Shown here: piece by piece, positions 45,561 through 54,020 of the stretch
How the letters are laid out: each line of letters opens with the position of its first letter
How positions within the stretch are numbered: position 1 is the stretch's first letter
Assembly: GCA_041751095.1 (NCBI GenBank)
Contig: JBGSYC010000294.1
Span: 1 to 64,000, forward strand
Source of the DNA: JADCRZ01 sp041751095
Lineage (GTDB): Bacteria > Bacteroidota > Bacteroidia > Chitinophagales > Chitinophagaceae
Direction: 5' to 3'
Length of the DNA stretch: 64,000 nucleotides
The notes under the pieces: generated by a model
Told to the model about the DNA's origin: nothing
Seen by the model: only the letters and a program-made list of their open reading frames with translations
The model's database searches: none
Position numbers and translations under genes: made by a program

Positions 45561-45850
45561 TATCATTTATTTCTAAATTTTCAGTGTTAGTAGAGAAATT
45601 TTTTGCCAAATCAATTCATCTTATTACCTGATTTTAGCTCCACTATCATTGACTTCAATAAGCTAATAAGGTTGACTTTTATGATGACAATCATTCTACT
45701 AAGGTTTGAGATGATCTATTAATCGGATTTCAACCTTTTATATAACTCAACTTTGTTCTGTGAAAATCAACTGTTTAGATTGAGTCATTTTGGTGAAAAC
45801 ACAGAATCCAACCGTTTACCTTGATTTTAGCTCCTAACGTTTACTTGAGA
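45561..45850. other. AT-rich convergent gap with a ~19-base direct repeat
   Basis: No gene. TTACCTGATTTTAGCTCC at 45624 recurs as TTACCTTGATTTTAGCTCC at 45816, about 190 bases apart and one base different. The DNA between them is AT-rich and unlike the neighbouring genes. This could be the footprint of a small inserted element, but I see no terminal inverted repeat. Confidence 0.45.
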
Positions 45851-47431
45851 TCAGTACCGGTAATTCCGTCGTTTTGCCTTCCAGTCCGCCATTCCGTACT
45901 CACCCATGCTCACCCTTCCTTCCATGCTGTCGCCGTTTACGGTTCCGGTAAATGTGTAGTTTATGCGAACGCCCTGGAGGCTGTAGGCGCTTCTCACCAG
46001 GATTTCCGGTCCGTAGATTGTGCCGTTAAGGTCGCGGGGGCCAAAGCTCGCATAATGAGTACCGTTGAGGCTATTCCCTTTCTGCTCCAGTGCCAACGTC
46101 TGGTTTGCCGCGCCTGCGGCAAATTTCATTTCGAGGTCCCATTGGCCGCTTAAGTCTGTTTCAGCAGGGGCCGTGGGTTTTGCAATTATCGGTGGCTTCG
46201 AGAGAACCGCATACACCCGGTCTGCTATAATCCGTTCTTCACCCCGCTCCAGTTGGGATATGTTGATGCTGATATTCGGTTGCATATTGGGCGGGAATGG
46301 CAGAAAGCTCCCCGCTCCGCTGACCGCGATTCTCGGCTCACCATCCCAAAGCAGTTGTTCAACGTCCTGCCCTGTTAGCGGAATTGTTTGATCCCATTTA
46401 ACGGTGAGAGACGGGGAGTGATTTGAGCGCCCCTGCGGAAGGGAAATGGTACCGGTTACTCCCGGGATGGCTTCGAGCCGGCGGGCGATCAGGTTCAGGC
46501 CTTCCATCCAAACCTTCCATTCAGCGTCGTGATTACGTTTGAACCACATTTCGACAGCTGTCAGCATGCCCATGATCTCCTCCCGACCTACTTTAAAACC
46601 ACGTCCAAAACCATGATGCGGCGCCATGGCTATACGGGATGCCTGTATCAGGTCTTTGCGGCCGATAAGAAGGCCGGCACATTGCGGGCCCCTCAGGTAC
46701 TTACCGCCACTGTATGCTACAAGGTCGGCGCCCTGCGCGAGGTGTGGATTTGGAACTTCGAGGCCCTCTGCCGCGGCGTCTACAAGTATGGGTATGTTAA
46801 GCGGTTTTGCCAGATACGAAATTTCTTTTATAGAAAGCGGGCCACTTTCTGAGCGCGCTCCTGCAAGAACCATGATCATAGCCGTGCGTGGCCCCAGGGC
46901 GGCTTTTAATTCGTCAGGTGTTGTCACCTCGAGCATTCGTACGCCTACGGCTTTGGCGGCGGCGTCATACGCTGAGCGTGAATAAGCGGGAATGATCACT
47001 TCATCCTTCATGCCTGTTAGGTTAGGTACCTGCCAAAGCCTGTCCGGATCTCCACCAGTGACACAGCCTGCCGTGCCGGCGGTGATTGCTGCTGAAGCTC
47101 CGGCGCTTACCAGCCCCCATTCCGCACCGGTGAGCTTTGCCAGCCGGTCACCAACACCATCCATGAGCTCGTCTATCTGCACATACTCATGCGCGGCACC
47201 CTCCATGGCCTTCACTACTTCGGGAAGTACCCGGCTTGCACCTACAATGGTAACTGTTCCGCGGGCATTTATCAGCGGACGCACCCCGATGGAATCATAG
47301 ACGCTTTTTTTAGGTGGGAGTGGCGACCCGTAGGCAGGCCGTTCTTCTCCCTGATGCACGGAATCAGCACCCGGAAAACCAGCCGTTAAAGGCAGGAAGG
47401 TAAGTCCCTTAATGATATCTCTTCTCTTCAT
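45851..47431 (-). CDS. Tat-exported SelA/D-glucosaminate-lyase-like PLP enzyme with C-terminal beta domain
   Basis: A 526-residue protein. MKRRDIIKG plus a hydrophobic stretch is a twin-arginine leader, fitting export with cofactor already bound. The fold-type I PLP core (about 45-400) has VSAGASAAITAGTAG, the aspartate of ILVDAAAEG (about 218) that contacts the pyridine nitrogen, and the Schiff-base lysine at about 244 in AYSGGKYLRGPQ. It resembles the SelA/DgaE group (selenocysteine synthase-like, D-glucosaminate-6-phosphate ammonia-lyase). The last 115 residues (DLSGQWDLEMKFAAGA onward) form an added beta-rich, lipocalin-like domain not found in the cytoplasmic relatives. It ends an operon with an amidohydrolase (21-base gap) and a SusCD pair. 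The substrate is likely an amino acid or amino-sugar acid. Confidence 0.82.
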   Translation of the reverse strand: MKRRDIIKGLTFLPLTAGFPGADSVHQGEERPAYGSPLPPKKSVYDSIGVRPLINARGTVTIVGASRVLPEVVKAMEGAAHEYVQIDELMDGVGDRLAKLTGAEWGLVSAGASAAITAGTAGCVTGGDPDRLWQVPNLTGMKDEVIIPAYSRSAYDAAAKAVGVRMLEVTTPDELKAALGPRTAMIMVLAGARSESGPLSIKEISYLAKPLNIPILVDAAAEGLEVPNPHLAQGADLVAYSGGKYLRGPQCAGLLIGRKDLIQASRIAMAPHHGFGRGFKVGREEIMGMLTAVEMWFKRNHDAEWKVWMEGLNLIARRLEAIPGVTGTISLPQGRSNHSPSLTVKWDQTIPLTGQDVEQLLWDGEPRIAVSGAGSFLPFPPNMQPNISINISQLERGEERIIADRVYAVLSKPPIIAKPTAPAETDLSGQWDLEMKFAAGAANQTLALEQKGNSLNGTHYASFGPRDLNGTIYGPEILVRSAYSLQGVRINYTFTGTVNGDSMEGRVSMGEYGMADWKAKRRNYRY

Positions 47432-47452
47432 AACATAAATTGATATAAGTAG

Positions 47453-48715
47453 CTACCCGGCGGGAACTCCGCTGATAACTCTTGTCAGCGGGTTAGCCAA
47501 ACCATTAAGGTCGTAATAAATTCTTCCGCCTTTGATGGTTACCTCGCACTCAAATTTTCTTTTTCCTTTCATCCTTTGTCCGCGTGAATCATAAAATCCG
47601 AACCTGCCTTTGCGGATCCTCAGCACGGTAACATCGCCTTCGGAGCCAACAGACAAATTGCCAAGCGATTCCTTTTTTATTACCTGCGCAGGTTTCCAGG
47701 TAACCGCTTTAATCACCTCTGGCAGGTTCATATCCATGGCAAGGAATTTTGCCATCACACTTAAAATATCCTTCATCGCTGCGTTCATGCTTCCGCCGTG
47801 GTGGTCCGTGCTGACGACATCAGGATAAAAACCGTTTTGCGTGGCGGGAATGGCATTCGCGTAAAAAAAACTCGCTCCTCCGTAACCAACATCCCAGATA
47901 ATCCCGCGTTCGCGCGCGGGTAAAACAAAGGGCCGGAGCTTCTGCGTATTTGAATCTATGATGGCTTCCCTGTCTTTGCCGCCACCCCCGAAACAGTGGG
48001 TATAGATGTCGCCTGGCCGGAGATGTTTCATGGTCAGTTGTTCGAGAGAAAGCCCCGAACCGCCAAAGTCGATCATAACGGGTATCTGTCCTGACAGATT
48101 TCCTGCCTCCACCGCACGGTCCACTGGTATCCAGTCAGGGCTGTTGTAATGAGCTACTTTAAAACCTACAATGTGTTCCTTGTGTTGCAGCGCCATTTCA
48201 GCAGACAAGGCGGCGTTCATATCACTGGTATCCTGTTCGTATTTGCCACCCCTCATTCCTTCTCCCACAATATTCAGTAAAGCGAGCACTCTGGTTTGGG
48301 CGCGGTCAATGGTCTGCGCTTTAAATGTCGGAAAAGATTTCCAGCCCGAGCTGCCTGCATCAACCACCGTTGTGATCCCGGTACGAAACGTAAAACCATC
48401 CGGGGGCAGGGCATAATAGCTATTTCTTAAATACATATCCGGTTCCGTTCCGAAAAAGTTATGGGTATGCATGTCAATGATACCGGGAACAACATATAAG
48501 CCTTTTGCATGAACAACCTGCTTTCCAAGCTTTGGATCGATTCTTTTGGCAACAAGCGCAATTTTCCCGTCTTTAACAGCAACATCCATTTTCCGGTTGA
48601 TGTTGTTTTTCGGATCGATCACATGGCCGCCTTTTATAATGACCTGGTATTGCGCCCTGGCGGAAAAAAGTCCCCCGGCTATCACAACGAAAAATATTCT
48701 TAAAATGGTTTTCAT
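47453..48715 (-). CDS. Exported amidohydrolase/deacetylase (dihydroorotase-like)
   Basis: A 420-residue metal-dependent hydrolase with a signal peptide (MKTILRIFFVVIAGGLFSARAQ). Amidohydrolase motifs: PGIIDMHTH with His83 and His85, a probable bridging lysine at about 186 in VGFKVAHY, a downstream CFGGGGKD histidine region, and VVSTDHHGG with the metal-binding aspartate. This is the amidohydrolase/deacetylase subfamily seen next to DgaE-like PLP lyases in other bacteria (for example the Enterococcus EF0837-EF0838 pair, from memory). Here both partners carry export signals. It lies 55 bases after SusD and 21 bases before the PLP gene. Confidence 0.88.
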   Translation of the reverse strand: MKTILRIFFVVIAGGLFSARAQYQVIIKGGHVIDPKNNINRKMDVAVKDGKIALVAKRIDPKLGKQVVHAKGLYVVPGIIDMHTHNFFGTEPDMYLRNSYYALPPDGFTFRTGITTVVDAGSSGWKSFPTFKAQTIDRAQTRVLALLNIVGEGMRGGKYEQDTSDMNAALSAEMALQHKEHIVGFKVAHYNSPDWIPVDRAVEAGNLSGQIPVMIDFGGSGLSLEQLTMKHLRPGDIYTHCFGGGGKDREAIIDSNTQKLRPFVLPARERGIIWDVGYGGASFFYANAIPATQNGFYPDVVSTDHHGGSMNAAMKDILSVMAKFLAMDMNLPEVIKAVTWKPAQVIKKESLGNLSVGSEGDVTVLRIRKGRFGFYDSRGQRMKGKRKFECEVTIKGGRIYYDLNGLANPLTRVISGVPAG

Positions 48716-48770
48716 GGAACGTGCAATTGAATCAATTTAAAGTGTTAGTCAACGGCGGTAAAGCCAGGCA

Positions 48771-50207
48771 CTAATAGCCTGTATTCTGCACCAGTTGTGG
48801 ATTTGTATTTAACTCCTGTTGAGGGATGGGAAAATACCTGTGTTTAGGTGATTTATAGCCCAGGGCTCCCAGCTCTGATTCCGCCAGTCCCCATCTCCTG
48901 AGATCATTCAGGCGGTGGTATTCAAATGCAAGCTCTACGCGGCGCTCGTGAACGATGGCTGCAAAGATTTGCGCTTTAGTGCTGACAGGGTATTGAGCCG
49001 TTGGCAGCGGAGGCATGCCTGCTCTCGCTCTAACCCGGTTGATGGCGATTACTGCTTCTGCTGGTTTGCCGTTTTCATTAGCCGCTTCCGCGTACATCAG
49101 TAAAACATCTGCCAGGCGGATAAGGGGGAAATTTCTGCCGCTGTTATTGTTGTTCACGCGAATTACCGGGAACATGCCCTTCTTCCTGGTATAGCCCGTG
49201 GGCGTCCACGCCTGCTGAAAAACCGGTGAAACGGCGTCATAAGGGTCTCCCTGCCTGAATATCGAATAAAACAATCGTGGATCTCTGCCATTAATGGCTG
49301 TGGAACCTGTGTGCGTTTCAAAGGCATTAACGAGGGCCTGTGTTGGTAAGAGATTGGAAAAGCCTCCCTGGCCCTGGGGATAATCATTCACTTCCCTGTC
49401 ACTTCCCTGCCCGGCTATATCAGCGAACTGGATTTCAAAAATCGATTCTGCGTTATTATCTGTGATCAGCAGGTTACTGAAATTTGGAATTAGCTGGTAA
49501 ATGCCGGAGGTTATCAGGGTATTGAACGACGTTTCTGCAAGCGGGTAATTTTTGGCATACAGGTAAACCTTGCCCAACAACGCCTGGGCGGCTCCCCTGG
49601 TAGCTCTTCCAATGTCGGCGCCGCTGTAAGTCGCCGGCAACAGGTCTGCAGCTTTTTTCAGGTCGTCGATCATCACGTTGTAAACATCGGTAACAGGCCT
49701 TTTCGCTACAGCAGCTTTGGTAGTGCTGGACGGATCAGCTTCTGTTATGAGCGGCACATCGCCAAACAAGGATGTAAGCTGCCAGTAATAAAACGCACGT
49801 AAAAAACGTCCCTGTCCCAGCATACGGTTTTTCACCGCATCAGGGATATTGATCTTTGGCACTTCCTGTAAAATCAGGTTGGCTCTGAATACCCCTTCAT
49901 AAGCATTTTGCCACACTTCGTCGATGATAACATCGTTAGCGTCAATACTCCACGAATCGAGGTTTAAACCCTGTGTATTAAAGATGAGTATGTCGTTCAA
50001 CGGCGCCTCCATGATCTTTGCATAATTGCCTGTTGCCTGTAATGGCTTATATGCAGCAGTAACCGTAGCTTCTGCATCGGCCTGGTTCCGGAAATAAGAA
50101 GCTCCTGTCAGCGAGCTTGGTGGTTCTACGTTCAGAAAGTCTTTGTCGCATCCTGCCAGCATTGTGGCAAAGCACAGGATCAAAAATGTACTTATAATGT
50201 TTTGCAT
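48771..50207 (-). CDS. SusD/RagB-family lipoprotein
   Basis: A 478-residue lipoprotein: MQNIISTFLILCFATMLAGC gives a textbook lipobox with Cys20. It is followed by FLNVEPPSSLTGASYFRNQADAEATVTAAYKPL. FLRAFYYWQLTSLFGDVPLI near 130 and RRVELAFEYHRLNDLRRWG near 430 are classic SusD motifs; the end is YFPIPQQELNTNPQLVQNTGY. It is partner to the SusC 21 bases upstream and sits before the amidohydrolase. The cargo is therefore probably the substrate of the amidohydrolase/PLP pair (inference). Confidence 0.95.
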   Translation of the reverse strand: MQNIISTFLILCFATMLAGCDKDFLNVEPPSSLTGASYFRNQADAEATVTAAYKPLQATGNYAKIMEAPLNDILIFNTQGLNLDSWSIDANDVIIDEVWQNAYEGVFRANLILQEVPKINIPDAVKNRMLGQGRFLRAFYYWQLTSLFGDVPLITEADPSSTTKAAVAKRPVTDVYNVMIDDLKKAADLLPATYSGADIGRATRGAAQALLGKVYLYAKNYPLAETSFNTLITSGIYQLIPNFSNLLITDNNAESIFEIQFADIAGQGSDREVNDYPQGQGGFSNLLPTQALVNAFETHTGSTAINGRDPRLFYSIFRQGDPYDAVSPVFQQAWTPTGYTRKKGMFPVIRVNNNNSGRNFPLIRLADVLLMYAEAANENGKPAEAVIAINRVRARAGMPPLPTAQYPVSTKAQIFAAIVHERRVELAFEYHRLNDLRRWGLAESELGALGYKSPKHRYFPIPQQELNTNPQLVQNTGY

Positions 50208-50228
50208 ATGTATTCTTTTGCTTATACC

Positions 50229-53200
50229 TTAAAAATCTAATTGGACGCCTGCTTCTACTGTTCTTGGGATTGGATACATGGCAAAGTCGATCCCCTTCGT
50301 TAACGAACTGCGCGGGCCTTCATTTAATTTTCCAATCTCAGGATTATAGCCACGGTAACTCGTGATGGTAAAAAGATTCTGCCCCGAAACGTAAATTCGC
50401 AACCTTGTTAAATTCAGGCGTTTTGCCAAAAGAGGGGAAAGGTCGTAGCCGAGCTGCACATTCTGTAACCGCAGGAATGATCCATCCTCGATAAAACGGG
50501 TGGAGGGTCGGGTATTCTGCCCCGGATTGCCGGTCACGGCCCTTGGAACATTTGTTTCCCGGTTAGCAGGCGTCCAGCGTTTAAGCATGTCCGTTGTTGC
50601 ATTGTTGTCACCTTCGCCTTCATTCAGATCAGCCCATACAAGGTTGTATAGGTCCTGGCCTTGTTTACCATGAAAGAATATCACCAGGTCGAATTTTTTG
50701 TAATTTACAGCTGCGTTTAGGCCATAAGCAAAATCCGGCGTTGGGCTTCCGATTACGGTCTGATCCAAAGTGTTGATCACACCATTGCCATCAAGGTCTT
50801 TGAACTTTACATCGCCTGGGGCAGACCCGGCCTGTGTTGCGTGCTTGGCCATGTCTTCCTGATCCCTGAAGACGCCTTCCATTACATAACCGTAAAATGC
50901 GCCGATCTCCCCGCCTTCCTTCGTGATCGTTGTAGCGCTTTGTTTGCCACTAAGGAGCTGTGCAAAGATGGGCCGCCCTGAATTTAAAGAAGTGACCCTG
51001 TTCCTGTTGGTGGAAATGTTTCCGGATAAACTATAGTTTACGCCATTAAGAAGGGTATTTTGATAGTTGATGGATAATTCAACGCCTTTATTCTGCATTG
51101 ATCCTGCATTGACGAAAGGGCCATTCGTTCTCCTTATGCCTGAGGTAGTGGGGATAGGAAGTTGCACCAGCACGTCATCAGTATTTTTCATGTAGAAATC
51201 GAGCTCGAAAGAAAGCCTGCGGTTAAAAAAGCTGGCATCCAGTCCGATATTGGTCTGAGTCGTAACTTCCCATTTTAAATCGGCATTCCCCATATTTAAA
51301 AAGGTTGCTCCCGGAGTCAATATTTGGGCTGAACCGAAAATGTAATTCACGCCGGAATTGACGGTGGCATACTGGGCAAAATTGCTGATATCCTGGCTAC
51401 CCACCTTGCCATAACTTGCTCTTAAGGTAAGATTAGAAAGGCCGCTGAATCTTTTGGCGAAGGGTTCGCCGGTGATGATCCAGCTTGCGGATACGGAAGG
51501 AAATACCCCGTATCGGTTATTGCTCCCGAACCTTGACGACCCGTCTCTTCTGATTACAGCCATAAGGTTATACTTATTGCTATAGGCATAATTTAAACGG
51601 CCAATCTGCGACCTGATCGCCCAGCCCGTTTCATCACCGCTGATATTTCTTTGCTCAAATCCTGCTGCCACTGTACGCAGGTTATTGCTTTGAAAATTCC
51701 GGACGGTTACACTTGTGCCTTTTGACCATGCCTGTTGCTGGCTGAAACCAACAAGTGCTGTAATCTTGTGAACATCATTAAACGTTTTCTGGTACGTGGT
51801 CGTATTTTCCACCAGGTAAACATTTTCGTCGTTTCGGCCTTCGGTTAAAGTTGCCAGCGTATTCACGCGGTCACCCATCTGGTAAGTGGGAATAAAGTTA
51901 AAAGTCCGTCCTAAAGAAATTTCCCCGCCTACACTAAACCGGTTAGAAAGCCCTGGTATGATGGAATAGTTTGCATAGATATTGCCGATCACTTTATTTA
52001 GTACATTGTTATTCTCAAATAAGGTAAAATCACCGATGGTATTGGCGCGGCCTACGGGGGAATATTGAAGCCGTGGGCCATCAAACCCTCCATCGGCATC
52101 GGCCTTGTACACAGGAACAGTTGGGGATTGCTGATTCAGCTGCCGCATGGAGGATGATGCCTGGTTGAAGGTTCCGGTCCAGACAGCCCTGCTTAGCCCG
52201 ATGGATTCTCCCACCTTTAATTTTTTACCGATATTGAAATCTGAATTGATGTTCGTAGAATACCTCTTAAACCCACTTTGCGGAAGCGTTCCATCTTCAT
52301 GTAAATATCCGGCTGAAAAGGCGTAGGTCGCATGTTCATTGCCTCCCGATGTGCTGAAGAAATAATTCTGTATAGGAGCAGGGCTATATCCTTCCCGCTG
52401 CCAATCGGTATTTGTTTTCAGATTTTGTGACAATAACGGCTCTACAAAGGAAACCGGTATTGCTCTGCCAGCATTAACATAGGCCTCAGTAGCGTAGGGG
52501 ATATATTGCGCAGAATTCATTAACGGAAGCAGGTTGGTAACTGTTGAAACACCCCGTGACAATTTAATTTGCGTCTGGTTCTTTCCCGCTCTTCCGCGAT
52601 TGGTTGTAACAAGCACCACACCGTTCGCCGCACGTGCACCATAAATTGCGGCGGCCGATGCATCTTTTAAAATTTGGATAGATTGAATGATGTCGGGAGG
52701 TATTGAGGCAAGCGGGTTAAAGTTCCGGCTTGTTCCTTCCGTTAATACCGGAACGCCATCGATTACAAAAAGGGGATTGCCATTGCCAAAAGTTGCCACA
52801 CCTCTTATATTCATATCCAGGGCTCCTCCGGGTTGTCCGCTCGTGGGGGTAATATTAACCCCTGCGGCGCGGCCCTGCAATGCTTCCTGTATTCCACCGG
52901 AAGTAATTGTTGCCAGGTCTTTTCCACTTACAGTGGCTATAGCCCCGGTGATCTCGCTTCTGCGTTGGGTACCATATCCGATCACTATTACATCATTCAG
53001 GGATTTCGCTTCATTTAACAGCCTGACGTCTATGGCAGTCTGGCCCTTTATCCTCACTTCCTGTGTTAAGTACCCCACAAAAGAAAACATCAATATCTGG
53101 TTTTCTGATGCATTTACTGAAAATCTCCCGTCACCGTCCGTCGTTGTCCCGGAGGTGCTGTTCTTCAACTTAACACTTACACCCTCAAGCGGTGCTCCAC

Positions 53201-53570
53201 TTGCATCGGTTACTTTTCCGGTAATCAGGGCCATTTGTTTTATGCCTTCTCCAGCGTGGGTTGCCGTAACATCATCAATTACCATCAGACCGGTATTCAT
53301 GAATTCCTGCTGTCCCAGGGGAAGACCGGGCCTTTTTTGCTGGGGGCTTCCAAATGGTATTTTTGTGTAACCGTTTGTTTGGCTGTTGGTAATATCGGGT
53401 GAAGACCCCGTTGCGCCTGCCGCGATAGCGATCATTAAAACACCCGTTAATTGTAATAGGTGTACCAGCTTGGTAACCCGTAAAGAAAGCCGCTTATATA
53501 ATCCGGGTGTGCCACAGATGAAAACCTTTTTAAACGAACACGTATGTGGACAGTGTAAATGATACATCAT
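50229..53570 (-). CDS. SusC-family TonB-dependent transporter
   Basis: A 1113-residue transporter with a long N-terminus: about 30 charged residues precede the hydrophobic signal (LVHLLQLTGVLMIAIAAGATG), a form often seen in Chitinophagaceae SusC proteins. The regulatory domain (ALITGKVTDASGAPLEGVSVKLK) lies at about 113-190. The plug has DVIVIGYGTQRRSEITGAI, LQGRAAGVNI, FVIDGVPVL and DASAAAIYGARAANGV. The barrel ends VEAGVQLDF. It is the first gene of the minus-strand unit SusC-SusD-amidohydrolase-PLP enzyme, and is divergent from the heme/dehydrogenase operon at 54021. Confidence 0.95.
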   Translation of the reverse strand: MMYHLHCPHTCSFKKVFICGTPGLYKRLSLRVTKLVHLLQLTGVLMIAIAAGATGSSPDITNSQTNGYTKIPFGSPQQKRPGLPLGQQEFMNTGLMVIDDVTATHAGEGIKQMALITGKVTDASGAPLEGVSVKLKNSTSGTTTDGDGRFSVNASENQILMFSFVGYLTQEVRIKGQTAIDVRLLNEAKSLNDVIVIGYGTQRRSEITGAIATVSGKDLATITSGGIQEALQGRAAGVNITPTSGQPGGALDMNIRGVATFGNGNPLFVIDGVPVLTEGTSRNFNPLASIPPDIIQSIQILKDASAAAIYGARAANGVVLVTTNRGRAGKNQTQIKLSRGVSTVTNLLPLMNSAQYIPYATEAYVNAGRAIPVSFVEPLLSQNLKTNTDWQREGYSPAPIQNYFFSTSGGNEHATYAFSAGYLHEDGTLPQSGFKRYSTNINSDFNIGKKLKVGESIGLSRAVWTGTFNQASSSMRQLNQQSPTVPVYKADADGGFDGPRLQYSPVGRANTIGDFTLFENNNVLNKVIGNIYANYSIIPGLSNRFSVGGEISLGRTFNFIPTYQMGDRVNTLATLTEGRNDENVYLVENTTTYQKTFNDVHKITALVGFSQQQAWSKGTSVTVRNFQSNNLRTVAAGFEQRNISGDETGWAIRSQIGRLNYAYSNKYNLMAVIRRDGSSRFGSNNRYGVFPSVSASWIITGEPFAKRFSGLSNLTLRASYGKVGSQDISNFAQYATVNSGVNYIFGSAQILTPGATFLNMGNADLKWEVTTQTNIGLDASFFNRRLSFELDFYMKNTDDVLVQLPIPTTSGIRRTNGPFVNAGSMQNKGVELSINYQNTLLNGVNYSLSGNISTNRNRVTSLNSGRPIFAQLLSGKQSATTITKEGGEIGAFYGYVMEGVFRDQEDMAKHATQAGSAPGDVKFKDLDGNGVINTLDQTVIGSPTPDFAYGLNAAVNYKKFDLVIFFHGKQGQDLYNLVWADLNEGEGDNNATTDMLKRWTPANRETNVPRAVTGNPGQNTRPSTRFIEDGSFLRLQNVQLGYDLSPLLAKRLNLTRLRIYVSGQNLFTITSYRGYNPEIGKLNEGPRSSLTKGIDFAMYPIPRTVEAGVQLDF

Positions 53571-54020
53571 ATGCAGTTAGTTTTGATGATCGATCTTGAA
53601 TATGTACCGGTTACTTCAGGGTTTCCCGTTGCCAAATGTTACCGTCTAATGCAGCCGGTATTGATGGTTGATTTGTGCTATAGCTGATACAGGGTTTACC
53701 TGCAGGCAGGAAGGACTTTCTTCACTTTCCTTAACGGCTCATCCTCCCGTTTGTATTATCGCTCAAACATGAAATTAATCAAAAGGTAATCCCTTGTCAA
53801 TGTTTACAGGTAAATATTTTCGAATGTTCTTCTTTTTTCTTTACCTGGAAGACAGGCGCAACCTTATAGGTTCTATCAGTTATTTTTGCCGGTTGAGCGC
53901 CTGGTAACACAAGGTATTTTACATTGATAACGGCGCAATTTCGTCCAGTCTCTCTAACAAAGTTTTATTGCTTATTTTTATCTGTGGAACCCGGGTAACT
54001 GCATTTCAACAACTGACCAT
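53571..54020. other. Divergent promoter region with a single AACCTTATAGGTT hairpin
   Basis: This 450-base gap separates a minus-strand SusC operon from a plus-strand operon, so it must hold two promoters, but I find no perfect TAnnTTTG on either strand. AACCTTATAGGTT at 53860-53872 is the same motif that makes up the tandem array at 8131. The last 80 bases before 54021 are AT-rich (TTATTTTTATC). No gene is supported. Confidence 0.5.
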
